Assembly (NCBI RefSeq): GCF_034262375.1 | Contig: NZ_CP139558.1 | Location: forward strand, 4,898,001 to 4,962,000 | Direction: 5' to 3' | DNA: 64,000 nt | Source of the DNA: Mucilaginibacter sabulilitoris | GTDB taxonomy: Bacteria > Bacteroidota > Bacteroidia > Sphingobacteriales > Sphingobacteriaceae | In this document: positions 25,375 to 33,127 of the stretch, in pieces | How the letters are laid out: each line of letters starts with the position of its first letter | Numbering within the stretch: the stretch's first letter is position 1 | Made by a program: the position numbers and the translations under genes | Notes under the pieces: generated by a model | The model's input: only the letters and a program-made list of their open reading frames with translations | Databases searched by the model: none | Told to the model about the DNA's origin: nothing

Positions 25375-25764
25375 TCAGAAGGGTAAATCCAAGTCGTCAT
25401 CTGCATTCACCACACCAGTCGCAGCGGCACCAGCAGTATCATTCGCAGTGGCACCGCTCCAATCCTTAATATTTCCCAGAATAGGAGATAAATCCTGGGC
25501 GGATTTTTTCCCTGCTTCGTCAAGGCCTTTCCAGATTTTGCTATCAGTGGTTTTGCTGATAAATCCGTTTTGTCCGTATTGATCCTGCTCCGGTTTGAAG
25601 TTTACATTTACAGACATGTAAACGGCGCCGTCCTTTTCGGTTAACAGGTTGGCATCAATAGGGATGAATAATCCTTTGATCATACCTGACTTACCTTTTT
25701 TCTCCATGATAACATGCTGCAGCTTTGTAAGCGCGATGCTACCAGATAGCTTTCTTTCACTCAT
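25375..25764 (-). CDS. Putative phage ssDNA-binding protein
   Basis: The 129-aa protein has a beta-rich core (residues 5-85) and a flexible alanine/glycine/threonine linker, and ends with VNADDDLDLPF. That acidic tip with a terminal Pro-Phe is the hallmark by which SSB proteins recruit partner enzymes. The core does not show a clear OB-fold signature by eye, so this may be an SSB analogue. The Sak4-like ATPase and exonuclease genes nearby fit a recombination module. Confidence 0.6.
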   Translation of the reverse strand: MSERKLSGSIALTKLQHVIMEKKGKSGMIKGLFIPIDANLLTEKDGAVYMSVNVNFKPEQDQYGQNGFISKTTDSKIWKGLDEAGKKSAQDLSPILGNIKDWSGATANDTAGAAATGVVNADDDLDLPF

Positions 25765-25807
25765 TGTAGTTTGAATTTGATTTGATTATTTGCCCATATG
25801 GGCGGGT

Positions 25808-25885
25808 TTATATTAATTCGATTGTTGTTACTACCACGGGCCAATCACCGGCAGTAGTTATTTCGTAGGTGGTGATTAGCGTCAC
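25808..25885 (-). CDS. Possible micro-gene downstream of pentapeptide gene (25 aa)
   Basis: A GTG at 25885 overlaps the TAG stop of the pentapeptide gene (TAGTG) and opens a 25-codon frame (MTLITTYEITTAGDWPVVVT...). The coupled start is the only support; it could be chance. Confidence 0.3.
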   Translation of the reverse strand: MTLITTYEITTAGDWPVVVTTIELI

Positions 25886-26784
25886 TATGCGGCGGTTAGG
25901 ATCAGGAATTCATCAACCCACTCTAATGTGAGTTTAGAAACTTCATTATTATCTGGCGTATCACCGCTTCTTATTCCAGTAAACCATCTTTCTGCTGGTC
26001 GATCAGCATCAGGTTTAATACCAGGTATTTGCTCATAGCTGCAATTCCTAACATTTGCCAGTGTACCGACCAAACAAGCGCATTCGCCGGTATAGGTTGA
26101 ACCATCAACTTTGCCATCAATAAGCGCTTGCCTAAGGCCCTGAACTTCATTTCGTGCATAGAGTAGGATCATAAAAAAGTCGGCCTTTATTGGGTTATTA
26201 ACGGCACCACTCAGGTTGGCACCACTCAGGTTGGCTATGCTCAGGTTGGCACCACTCAGGTTGGCACCACTCAGGTTGGCTATGCTCAGGTTGGCACCAC
26301 TCAGGTTGGCACCACTCAGGTTGGCTATGCTCAGGTTGGCACCACTCAGGTCGGCACCACTCAGGTCGGCACCACTCAGGTTGGCACCACTCAGGTTGGC
26401 ACCACTCAGGTCGGCTATGCTCAGGTTGGCACCACTCAGGTTGGCTATGCTCAGGTTGGCTATGCTCAGGTTGGCACTTCTCAGGTTGGCACTTCTCAGG
26501 TTGGCACCACTCAGGTTGGCACCACTCAGGTCGGCACTTCTCAGGTCGGCACCACTCAGGTTGGCACCACTCAGGTTGGCACCACTCAGGTCGGCACCAC
26601 TCAGGTTGGCTAAGCTCAGGTTGGCACCACTCAGGTTGGCACCACTCAGGTTGGCTAAGCTCTCTTTTTCTCTCGCCTGCCTGATGCACTCAGCCACTGT
26701 TTTAGCTATGGTATTGCCTTCTGTCTCAAATTCAAACAGAACTTTGCCTGTCCACCAGTTTTTAATTTCTAATTTAATTTTCAT
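25885..26784 (-). CDS. Pentapeptide repeat protein with 30 repeats
   Basis: The 299-aa protein has an N-terminal 43-residue beta/alpha cap, then 30 uninterrupted pentapeptides of type A(N/D)L(S/R)(G/I/S/L) at residues 44-193, then an unrelated C-terminal domain (about 105 residues) with YARNEVQGLRQALIDGKVDG and LANVRNCSYEQIPGIKPDAD. The repeats should fold as a right-handed quadrilateral beta-helix, a shape that in Qnr/MfpA proteins mimics DNA and protects gyrase. The C-terminal domain resembles one often fused to such repeats in Bacteroidota phages. The almost identical DNA repeats suggest recent expansion. Confidence 0.88.
   Translation of the reverse strand: MKIKLEIKNWWTGKVLFEFETEGNTIAKTVAECIRQAREKESLANLSGANLSGANLSLANLSGADLSGANLSGANLSGADLRSADLSGANLSGANLRSANLRSANLSIANLSIANLSGANLSIADLSGANLSGANLSGADLSGADLSGANLSIANLSGANLSGANLSIANLSGANLSGANLSIANLSGANLSGAVNNPIKADFFMILLYARNEVQGLRQALIDGKVDGSTYTGECACLVGTLANVRNCSYEQIPGIKPDADRPAERWFTGIRSGDTPDNNEVSKLTLEWVDEFLILTAA
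26206..26655. repeat. Tandem 15-bp coding repeats (30 units)
   Basis: Thirty near-identical 15-bp units, one per pentapeptide, run without spacers (plus-strand unit: accactcaggttggc with a few variants such as tatgct and acttct at the first six bases). They encode the beta-helix, so unit number may vary between strains by slippage. Confidence 0.95.
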
Positions 26785-26972
26785 ATTGATTTACGTTGTA
26801 ATTGTTTACTGATATTGGTATTGATTGCTGCAAGGTTACCCTCAATGTATCTTTTCAGATCACCATGAGCCTTACCTTCTGCGTATAGCCACTTCAAATA
26901 ATCATCGGGCACATTTGCCAATGCTACCCCTTTATGTTTGCCCCAGGGCATTAGGGTGTTGTCGGTGTACAT
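26781..26972 (-). CDS. DUF3820 family small protein
   Basis: The protein contains MPWGKHKGVALANVPDDYLK, the core DUF3820 signature (MPFGKYKGxxLxDVPxxYL), which also occurs at the C-terminus of phage exonucleases. The frame is open to 27032, but the ATG at 26972 is preferred because it forms a TAATG overlap with the exonuclease stop and gives the family start. It may assist the exonuclease; that is inference from position. Confidence 0.8.
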   Translation of the reverse strand: MYTDNTLMPWGKHKGVALANVPDDYLKWLYAEGKAHGDLKRYIEGNLAAINTNISKQLQRKSI

Positions 26973-27874
26973 TATGCGGCAGCTAATAAGTATTTCCTGT
27001 TTTCTATTAATTGAGAAATGTATGCCCGGCACATTTGAACCCTTACCTTTAATTCCTCAATAACCGAAGGCTCACGCTTAACATTGAAGGTTTTTAAACG
27101 AAGTTCCGGGCCCAGATCAGAATAAGTCATTTCACGGTGAACCTTTTGACGTATCTCATCAGTAATAAATCCGCGCTGGCCTTCCTCCCACGATAGTGAC
27201 CTCATCTCTTTTTCCATAACATTTAGGGGAGCATCCATAAGGGCGTATGTTAAAATGGCATCGTTAAACTCTATGCCATATGCCTCACTTACCAAATGCA
27301 TGTAAACTTGAAGCTGGGTTTTGTAACCGTCCGTGGGAATAACCTCATCAAATAAAGGAAGGGTGAAACAATCCCAAACGTTTTTCATGTCGATAACGGT
27401 TGGTATAAATGTTTCAATCATATCATCCTCAGCATTGCTAAGTAACTCACAAATAATATCCGGAGTTCCCTCCATCCACTCATCACTAAACCACTCTTCA
27501 TTTTTAGCTACATCACCCCAGCCCAATGACTCAGCCGCGAATTTTATACTTTCATCCTCGCAAGAAATACCCTTTTCCAAATACTTATTGGCGAAGTTTT
27601 TACGGCGGTCGTAAAGCTTCTCCTTTAACCATTTTTCGCAATAAGTTTTTGCACCGGTAGGTAACTCTGGATTTTCAAACTTGTAGTTGAGGGCCGCCAA
27701 TTCAGCTTCCATATTAGGAGTTAAAGGTTTTACACCCTTCTCACCAGCTTCAAATGCTTTTTTTCGCTCAGAAAGCTCAGTACGTTTGGCAGTTTGTGCA
27801 TCTGATAACCCTATTGTGCCGGCCAATATTTCGCTTGCGGCACTGGCCCTAATTTTGAACTTTGGTATTTCCAT
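26972..27874 (-). CDS. YqaJ-like phage exonuclease
   Basis: The 300-aa protein has a PD-(D/E)xK nuclease core: EGTPDII (Asp139), IDMKN (Asp162, Lys164) and a following GYKTQLQVYMHL helix with the glutamine of the RecB/lambda-exonuclease motif (Gln187/189). This matches the YqaJ viral recombinase family, which resects double-strand ends to feed the annealing protein. An upstream glutamate at 107-109 completes the site. It is coupled to DUF3820 downstream. Confidence 0.82.
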   Translation of the reverse strand: MEIPKFKIRASAASEILAGTIGLSDAQTAKRTELSERKKAFEAGEKGVKPLTPNMEAELAALNYKFENPELPTGAKTYCEKWLKEKLYDRRKNFANKYLEKGISCEDESIKFAAESLGWGDVAKNEEWFSDEWMEGTPDIICELLSNAEDDMIETFIPTVIDMKNVWDCFTLPLFDEVIPTDGYKTQLQVYMHLVSEAYGIEFNDAILTYALMDAPLNVMEKEMRSLSWEEGQRGFITDEIRQKVHREMTYSDLGPELRLKTFNVKREPSVIEELKVRVQMCRAYISQLIENRKYLLAAA

Positions 27875-28007
27875 TTCCTTTAGGTTTAGCTACCTGCTGC
27901 TTGATTGGTGCAGCAGGCATGGTTAAGTGTTTCTTAAGTTGATATACTTCACTGGCGTAGTAATCGGCTTCCTGGAAGTCGGTAAACATTTCTTTTGATG
28001 AAAGCAT
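27849..28007 (-). CDS. Small protein bridging Sak4-like and exonuclease genes (52 aa)
   Basis: A 52-aa frame (MLSSKEMFTDFQEADYYASE...) starts in a TAATG overlap with the Sak4-like stop and ends 26 bp inside the exonuclease gene. The N-terminal half is acidic/aromatic and the C-terminal half is basic (KQQVAKPKGNGNTK). It may be a small partner of the recombination enzymes. Confidence 0.5.
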   Translation of the reverse strand: MLSSKEMFTDFQEADYYASEVYQLKKHLTMPAAPIKQQVAKPKGNGNTKVQN

Positions 28008-28849
28008 TAGGCGGCAACTGGATCAGATACAGGAGGTGAAAGTTTTGCCTTTAGTTCATCTTTTAACTTCATGCATGCTTTTTGTTCTGCTACCGGTAAT
28101 GATTTGTAAACATTTGCCAATTCGGTAATTGAAGTAGCTTCTTTCAATTTTTCAGAAGCAGACTTTTGAACTGCACCATCCTCGCACCAGTTTTTAATAG
28201 CCTCACCAGTTTCCTCAGTAATCAGGAAAGGATTTTGACCCTCAAATAAGTTGGTACGATCTTTTGACGGAATAGCCAGGTGAGTATCGCGATCAATGTT
28301 CAGGGAAACGGTTAATTCATATTCCCAACCTTCGCGCTGCTGGTCTTTCATACCAACCTTTTTCACTTTTTTATCATCGCCCATAACGGTCTCCATTTTT
28401 GAGCGGGTGCAGGTAATGATATGAGCAGTTGATTGCAAGACCTTATTTACAAACCTATCATGCCGCGGTGTAGTAACAGACCATGCCGACCATGTGTTAC
28501 CGCGAAACTTAGCTTGTGCAAGCAGTTCGTTTTCTTCAAGGATACAGGACCATTCGTGAGAGGTGCTATCTAATATGATTACTTCAATGCCGGCCTTTTC
28601 ACAAATCTCAATGGCCTCAATGTATTTCTCAGGTGTGTAAGGGGCAGTTAATCCTATGGTGTTAAAATCACCAAGATTAGAGTAAAGGCTGGCTGATTCA
28701 TTCTCAGTGTCGACAACAGCTATCTTTTCCCAGCTTCCACATAACCCTTTTGCCATACGTAAAGCTGAATATGTCTTACCCGCACCGCTTGGAGCTGATA
28801 TGTTTAAGCGAAGCTTAACCTTACTTCTGGTTGCTTTTTTTAATTCCAT
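28007..28849 (-). CDS. Sak4-like RecA-fold recombination ATPase
   Basis: The 280-aa protein has a P-loop APSGAGKTYSAL (Walker A at residues 19-26), an early KIAVVDTENESASLY strand, Walker B EVIILDSTSHEW, and a compact RecA core without the long RecA C-terminus. This is the Sak4/AAA_24 type, a phage single-strand annealing ATPase that works with SSB. The C-terminal 70 residues are a helical tail. Its neighbours (exonuclease, SSB-like protein) complete the module. Confidence 0.85.
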   Translation of the reverse strand: MELKKATRSKVKLRLNISAPSGAGKTYSALRMAKGLCGSWEKIAVVDTENESASLYSNLGDFNTIGLTAPYTPEKYIEAIEICEKAGIEVIILDSTSHEWSCILEENELLAQAKFRGNTWSAWSVTTPRHDRFVNKVLQSTAHIITCTRSKMETVMGDDKKVKKVGMKDQQREGWEYELTVSLNIDRDTHLAIPSKDRTNLFEGQNPFLITEETGEAIKNWCEDGAVQKSASEKLKEATSITELANVYKSLPVAEQKACMKLKDELKAKLSPPVSDPVAA

Positions 28850-28860
28850 GATATAGTGTG

Positions 28861-29304
28861 TTATTGGTTTAAAATTTCTAATGCTGATTTATATGTTTGC
28901 TCCATGGCCAATTCGTCTTCAATCCTCTGGATCCGTCCGAAACGATCATCGAAGATGTTTTCTGCCCATGGAACGCCTTCAAGGCAATCGAACAGGTTGA
29001 TCATCCGGATGTGATCTGTGGTACGTTTTAACTCCTTTCGAACATCTGATATCCATTCGGCAAGTATGTATGGCGTAACTACTCCGTTTTTATTATAGGA
29101 CAGTGGGTATACGGTGCTCGAAACCCGGGCACCAGACAAACATGATCTGTTCTTAACTCTCTTAACGCGTCTAACTATGCGCCCAATAGTCAGGTAAGCA
29201 GCTTTAAACGTGCTCCTTACTGCCCTCCTGAACTCGGAGAAGTCTGGGTTAGTTGCCAGCCAGGCTTCGTATTCCTCAATGGTGGTTTCGTGAGTAATGA
29301 TCAT
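28861..29304 (-). CDS. Hypothetical phage protein (147 aa)
   Basis: A basic, mostly helical 147-aa protein with a strongly basic patch IGRIVRRVKRVKNRSC near residue 45. It starts in a 4-bp overlap with the HTH gene upstream and is probably an early gene. No family recognised. Confidence 0.55.
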   Translation of the reverse strand: MIITHETTIEEYEAWLATNPDFSEFRRAVRSTFKAAYLTIGRIVRRVKRVKNRSCLSGARVSSTVYPLSYNKNGVVTPYILAEWISDVRKELKRTTDHIRMINLFDCLEGVPWAENIFDDRFGRIQRIEDELAMEQTYKSALEILNQ

Positions 29305-29588
29305 TTGTATGTCCTCCTTGGTGATTTGGTTTTGAAATAGTTGGCTTCCATGTAGGCAATCAGGTCAGATCTCTTGAATCTTACTATTTTACCTATTGAT
29401 GTGTAACCTATGTCCTGCTTTATTTTGCACATCCATGCCTCTGAAACTCCGATTACCTTTGCAGCTTCCTGACTATTTAAGTACCTATCAGTTTCAGTGT
29501 TAGATTTTGCTACTGAATCCTTTAAAGACTTTATTTCTAAAATCAGGTCCTGTAATGTTTTGGTTTCTACTAGTGATATGCCTTCCAT
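29301..29588 (-). CDS. Excisionase/HTH_17-type DNA-binding protein
   Basis: The 95-aa protein has an N-terminal helix and then YLNSQEAAKVIGVSEAWMCK with SIGKIVRFKRSDLIAYMEAN, the winged-helix (HTH_17/MerR-like) pattern of excisionases and phage regulators. It could assist excision or regulate early genes. The start overlaps the stop of the small membrane gene upstream as TAATG. Confidence 0.8.
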   Translation of the reverse strand: MEGISLVETKTLQDLILEIKSLKDSVAKSNTETDRYLNSQEAAKVIGVSEAWMCKIKQDIGYTSIGKIVRFKRSDLIAYMEANYFKTKSPRRTYK

Positions 29589-29722
29589 TATTTGTCCTCC
29601 AATAAGAAAAAGAATAATTGGATCGGTATTAATGCTACATAGGTTATGACAGCTGCAGCCATGAACACGGCGCCTACTGTGATGGCCAGCGCATGTTCTG
29701 CGATGAATATTAGTGCTCTCAT
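29588..29722 (-). CDS. Small two-span membrane protein (44 aa)
   Basis: The 44-aa product (MRALIFIAEHALAITVGAVF...) is almost wholly hydrophobic with an LEDK tail. It is coupled by ATGA to the upstream gene and by TAATG to the HTH gene, so it is likely translated. Possibly a superinfection-type membrane peptide. Confidence 0.5.
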   Translation of the reverse strand: MRALIFIAEHALAITVGAVFMAAAVITYVALIPIQLFFFLLEDK

Positions 29723-30102
29723 GGCTTTATTAATAATGAGTTTTTAACTACTTCAATGGCCTGTTTTAGTTCATCCGGTGTTGCGTCATGTTTGAACCAT
29801 TTGATAGGTTCGTTTATCACAACCATGCCATCATATGTCCGTCCGCTTTCACTGTAAAGCGTTCCTTCATAGCAATTCAACTCGTTGGATGTGATGATCT
29901 GGGCAAATCGAGATACCGGTAGTTTGAATAGTACACACTCTGAAAGGTCTGTCACCGGTTGTTTAATATCTTCCAGAAATAATGTCAGGAAGTTTTCGCT
30001 AAGCTCCCAGTCCGCAACGGAAATCCGATTCTTATCAAAATTTGCTGAGCAGAATAATGATAACAGGTCGATGTTAGTTTTTTGAAGTGTTAATGTGGCC
30101 AT
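29719..30102 (-). CDS. Hypothetical early phage protein (127 aa)
   Basis: An acidic alpha/beta protein of 127 aa (MATLTLQKTNIDLLSLFCSA...) with no recognised motif. It is the third gene of the leftward early operon. Confidence 0.55.
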   Translation of the reverse strand: MATLTLQKTNIDLLSLFCSANFDKNRISVADWELSENFLTLFLEDIKQPVTDLSECVLFKLPVSRFAQIITSNELNCYEGTLYSESGRTYDGMVVINEPIKWFKHDATPDELKQAIEVVKNSLLIKP

Positions 30103-30110
30103 GGTGGTGA

Positions 30111-30332
30111 TTAGTTAATGCATTTGATGATTAGATGGTCAGGGTCAGATTTGCTGTCAGTCTCGAATTTCCTATCAGGATCTTTTAGCCTCACATCCTT
30201 GCTGATTATTGGTGTGACCGTTTTCGAATACTTTTTTTTGATCACCACCTCTTCTCCTTTTTTAATAGCCAATATTTCGTTTGACCATACAAACTTTTCC
30301 TGTGGTGGATCTATTAAGCGCCTTTCTGCCAT
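30111..30332 (-). CDS. Small basic early phage protein (73 aa)
   Basis: A lysine-rich 73-aa protein (LAIKKGEEVVIKKKYSKTVT) with a beta-hairpin look. It lies 10 bp downstream of the LuxR-type gene. No family recognised. Confidence 0.5.
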   Translation of the reverse strand: MAERRLIDPPQEKFVWSNEILAIKKGEEVVIKKKYSKTVTPIISKDVRLKDPDRKFETDSKSDPDHLIIKCIN

Positions 30333-30342
30333 AGTTTTATTT

Positions 30343-30582
30343 TTAATTAATTAGTCCCTTTTTCATGCTGCAGCATACGATCTGCCTGATATCCATTAGC
30401 CTGGTCTTATTTCTGATGTTCACCATGTGTGAGTTAAGGGTATTCTCACTGATGTTTAAATCATAGGCGATCTCTTTGCCAGGAAGGATAACCCTACGCA
30501 TAACTTCAATCTCTCTTTGTGTAAGAATATTCAGATCGAAGTCCGGTATCTGTATGCCATAAGAATTGATTAGATAATTCAT
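30343..30582 (-). CDS. LuxR-type (GerE) HTH regulator, early phage gene
   Basis: A 79-aa protein made almost entirely of a GerE-type HTH domain: LTQREIEVMRRVILPGKEIA, then LNISENTLNSHMVNIRNKTR. It lacks any sensor domain. As the first gene of the leftward operon, next to the repressor, it takes the Cro/early-activator position. Confidence 0.82.
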   Translation of the reverse strand: MNYLINSYGIQIPDFDLNILTQREIEVMRRVILPGKEIAYDLNISENTLNSHMVNIRNKTRLMDIRQIVCCSMKKGLIN

Positions 30583-30623
30583 TGTAGTAGATATTTGCTA
30601 TGTGCGTGATTGTTGTTTATGTT

Positions 30624-30680
30624 TATCTTTGTTTTATTGTACAATACAAATGTAAATAGATTTTTCTATTAAACAATAGA
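30624..30680. promoter_or_regulatory. Repressor/early-gene divergent promoter-operator
   Basis: A rightward TATCTTTG (30624-30631) and a leftward TACATTTG (minus strand, 30647-30654, with a TTGT box 18 bp upstream) match the Bacteroidota -7 consensus. Between and over them are the perfect palindrome TATTGTACAATA (30635-30646) and the inverted repeat TCTATT-aaac-AATAGA (30665-30680). These are likely operators of the S24 repressor, blocking the leftward promoter and tuning its own. Confidence 0.55.
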
Positions 30681-30705
30681 ATTATAGATTTTTCTTTAAA
30701 TATTT

Positions 30706-31374
30706 ATGAAATTAACTGAAAATCAGAGACTTAAAATTTTAAGGCAACATTTAAACATGACCCAAAGTCAGTTTGGAATGATAGTTAATCTTAAGCAGGG
30801 TAGCTATGCAGATGTAGAGCGAGGCAAAGTAAATGTGTCTGGCGACATAAAAAATGCACTTTTTAAAGAATTTTCTATAAACGTTAATTGGTTAGAAACT
30901 GGAGATGGAAATATGTTTTTAGAAGATGCGGTTAGGGAAAAGATAAAAATTGATGGGATTCCAATGTTTAATTTTCCTGGTTCCGCGTCTAACGTAGAAA
31001 TGTACGGTGACCCTACAGATGTTAAAATAATTGGTTATTTAAATATACCAGGGGCGACAAAATCAAGCTTTGCGTTACCAGTACATGGCAACTCTATGTA
31101 TCCTACTTTAGAAAATGGGTCATGGTGTGTGCTCAGGCCTATTGAAGACCGGCAAGACATACAATGGGGCGAGATATATTACATAGAATACGGTGACTAC
31201 AGAGTCTTCAAACGACTTTTGGCATCAGACAACGAAGACAGTGTAATACTATGGAGCGACAATCAAAGCGAAACAATTGGATCAAGGCCGAAGTATGCCC
31301 CAAAAACAATTAAGACAGAGAGGATAAAAAAACTTTGTTTGCTGACAGATATATTAAAGAAGCCAAACTATTAA
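30706..31374 (+). CDS. Phage CI/LexA-type repressor with S24 peptidase domain
   Basis: The 222-aa protein has an XRE HTH (residues 5-65, NMTQSQFGMIVNLKQGSYAD) and a C-terminal S24 domain with HGNSMYPT (catalytic Ser130) and YRVFKRLL (Lys169). It should hold lysogeny by binding the adjacent operators and be inactivated by RecA-stimulated self-cleavage. The cleavage pair (Ala-Gly) is not obvious; SAS near residue 95 or PGA near 116 are candidates. Confidence 0.92.
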   Translation: MKLTENQRLKILRQHLNMTQSQFGMIVNLKQGSYADVERGKVNVSGDIKNALFKEFSINVNWLETGDGNMFLEDAVREKIKIDGIPMFNFPGSASNVEMYGDPTDVKIIGYLNIPGATKSSFALPVHGNSMYPTLENGSWCVLRPIEDRQDIQWGEIYYIEYGDYRVFKRLLASDNEDSVILWSDNQSETIGSRPKYAPKTIKTERIKKLCLLTDILKKPNY

Positions 31375-31393
31375 TTTATAACCTAATTACGAT

Positions 31394-31930
31394 ATGAAAA
31401 TCACTCTTGCTTTCTTATTACTATTAATACCCTTTATTTCGAAAAGCCAGGCATCGTTGGACAGCGCATTAAATCGATTCAAATACAACGAATCTAACAA
31501 AGTATTCTTTGAAAAAATTTTGGTAACTCAAAATTCAAAGAATGAAATGTTTAAAAACGCTCAAAAATGGATAGCTATTAATTATAGAGATTATAAAAGC
31601 GTAACCAAAATAGCGGATGAAGTGCAGGGGGTTATTATTTACAAAGGTATATCCGGTATTAAGGATGAAATATCGGTACAAAAATTCGAATATACTGTTG
31701 AATTGACATTCAAAGACAATAAGGCCAGACTCAGGCTATATGATATTGGCAATTTGTATTATGCAGGGCCTGGAACCAATACCCCCATAGAGGAAACACT
31801 GGCAATACAGAAAAACAGGAATGATAATGATAGGGATCAAGCGGCACCTAACATAAATCAGCAATATCACCTATTTAATGATTTATTAGTGGATATTTCA
31901 AAAGCTATTGTTCGTAAAGACGATTTTTAA
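31394..31930 (+). CDS. Secreted DUF4468-like protein, probable lysogenic moron
   Basis: A Sec signal peptide (MKITLAFLLLLIPFISKSQA) is followed by a domain with FEKILVTQNSKNEMFKNAQK, a central KFEYTVELTFKDNKARLRLY and a helix near the end: the DUF4468 (TBP-like fold) layout. This family is typical of exported Bacteroidota proteins. It is 19 bp downstream of the repressor and therefore likely expressed in the lysogen, the typical position for lysogenic-conversion genes. Confidence 0.7.
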   Translation: MKITLAFLLLLIPFISKSQASLDSALNRFKYNESNKVFFEKILVTQNSKNEMFKNAQKWIAINYRDYKSVTKIADEVQGVIIYKGISGIKDEISVQKFEYTVELTFKDNKARLRLYDIGNLYYAGPGTNTPIEETLAIQKNRNDNDRDQAAPNINQQYHLFNDLLVDISKAIVRKDDF

Positions 31931-31932
31931 CC

Positions 31933-32352
31933 ATGCCCAAACGACTCCCCATCCCAGAAACCGAACGCCAGGCAAAGCAAAACATATCAATTGAAGTGTG
32001 CGATGCTGCTATGCATGTTTTACATAATAGCTACTTAAATGGAAGTGACCTCTGGCCAACAGGCGGCTTCAAGCCATCTGGGCGCGGGATGGACTATAGC
32101 GAACCAGACACGATATGGTACGGAGTTAATCCTTACGGCTGGGAGTTGACCCCAATTATTGGAAGGTTTGCATTCGATATTTACAATACTCCACAGCGCA
32201 TAGAAATCGCGCAAGTGGAGCATCTTAGAACTATATTCGATAACACAATTTTTAATGGTATATTTTTCGAAGATGAATTTAAAAACACAAGTCCCATAGA
32301 TAGGATCTGGTTCACTTTCACCCTCACCCCAACAAATAACAACAATGCCTAA
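31933..32352 (+). CDS. Hypothetical protein co-transcribed with repressor (139 aa)
   Basis: A 139-aa cytoplasmic protein with a proline/tryptophan-rich centre (GSDLWPTGGFKPSGRGMDYS). No motif recognised. It starts 2 bp after the DUF4468-like gene and overlaps the next gene by 8 bp, so all three belong to the repressor transcript. Confidence 0.6.
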   Translation: MPKRLPIPETERQAKQNISIEVCDAAMHVLHNSYLNGSDLWPTGGFKPSGRGMDYSEPDTIWYGVNPYGWELTPIIGRFAFDIYNTPQRIEIAQVEHLRTIFDNTIFNGIFFEDEFKNTSPIDRIWFTFTLTPTNNNNA

Positions 32353-32794
32353 AATACAAAAAAGCACAGACGAAATTCACCCAGTAAAATTTGATTTAAC
32401 ACTTGCTAACAGGTTAACATTTTTTAGGGAGAAACACATAAACAAGGTACGGAATACTGCAGCCGAAATGCTAGAGTTGGCAGCCAGCAATCTACTTTAT
32501 ATGGAAAAAGGGAAAGCGCCGATCAAATTTGAATTTGTAGCGAAGTTGGTAAAGGAGTACAATTTGAATCAAGTGTGGTTTAACACAGGCAAGGGTAGAG
32601 AGATAAGTACTAAGCCAGAGAAGACTAATTTAATAACCGACCTTAACACCATTAATTCAGAGTTAGGCATTCTAAAAAAGTTCCTTAAGATGATGGAGGC
32701 TAACCAAAATTATCTAATGAAACAGGTAGAAAGACAGGCAAAGGAAATGGATAAATTACAGGCAGAATTAGAAAATATTAAACAAAAAAGCTAA
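32345..32794 (+). CDS. HTH protein with C-terminal coiled coil
   Basis: The 149-aa protein has a divergent XRE-like HTH at residues 18-75 (LANRLTFFREKHINKVRNTA, then the LLYMEKGKAPI turn) and a long C-terminal coiled coil (residues 95-149). It resembles small Bacteroidota regulators without a peptidase domain and may be a second repressor or immunity protein. It is the last prophage gene before the att-like site. Confidence 0.7.
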   Translation: MPKIQKSTDEIHPVKFDLTLANRLTFFREKHINKVRNTAAEMLELAASNLLYMEKGKAPIKFEFVAKLVKEYNLNQVWFNTGKGREISTKPEKTNLITDLNTINSELGILKKFLKMMEANQNYLMKQVERQAKEMDKLQAELENIKQKS

Positions 32795-32857
32795 CCCTGT
32801 TTACACCAAAACGCCACAACACACACAATTAACTGATAATAAATAACTTACAAAAGA

Positions 32858-32879
32858 TCGATTAGTCCCTCCGGCTCCA
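32858..32879 (+). other. tRNA 3'-end-like fragment, candidate attachment site
   Basis: TCGATT (T-loop-like), AGTCC (T-stem half), CTCCGGC (acceptor strand) and T-CCA lie in order, with no matching 5' half upstream. This is what a prophage leaves when it integrates at the 3' end of a tRNA (or tmRNA) gene. The intact gene would lie at the left end outside the window. The tRNA identity cannot be told; the acceptor would start GCCGGAG. Confidence 0.5.
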
Positions 32880-32902
32880 CGAAAACGGTATCAAACACCA
32901 CT

Positions 32903-32935
32903 AAAACCCTTCAAACGCTACATTTGAGGGGTTTT
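32903..32935 (+). terminator. Terminator after the tRNA-like fragment
   Basis: AAAACCCTTCAAA (32903-32915) and TTTGAGGGGTTTT (32923-32935) form a 13-bp stem with one G-T pair and a 7-nt loop, followed by a T tract. It is probably the native tRNA terminator. Confidence 0.75.
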
Positions 32936-32941
32936 TTGTTC

Positions 32942-33030
32942 CATTTTGGTGCCATTTACTCACCAATGAACGGCCATTTTGGTGAGCATTCTGGTGAGCA
33001 TCTAATCTTTGAAGCAGTGCTCACCAGCAT
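32942..33030. repeat. GGTG(A)-type short repeats upstream of the integrase
   Basis: CATTTTGGTG occurs at 32942 and 32975, GGTGAGCAT at 32981 and 32993, and inverted copies CTCACCA near 32959 and 33020. Five or six short sites in both orientations between an att-like site and an integrase gene look like recombinase arm-type binding sites. Confidence 0.4.
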
Positions 33031-33127
33031 ACTTATAACCAATTGACAAACAAGGTGTTCAACGATTAAACATCTTGTGGAAATTATGCTGTAAAGGTAA
33101 TTTTGTTTAACTTTTTAACAGCTTTTT

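Noticed and set aside
26206..26655. CRISPR array or satellite repeat
   Set aside because: Units are 15 bp without spacers and in frame with the pentapeptide gene, so they are coding repeats.
26216..26812. Long rightward frame over the pentapeptide gene, and a second leftward one
   Set aside because: Both are shadows created by the 15-bp periodicity (monotonous LAPLR- or PEWCQ-type products); the pentapeptide frame has proper end domains.
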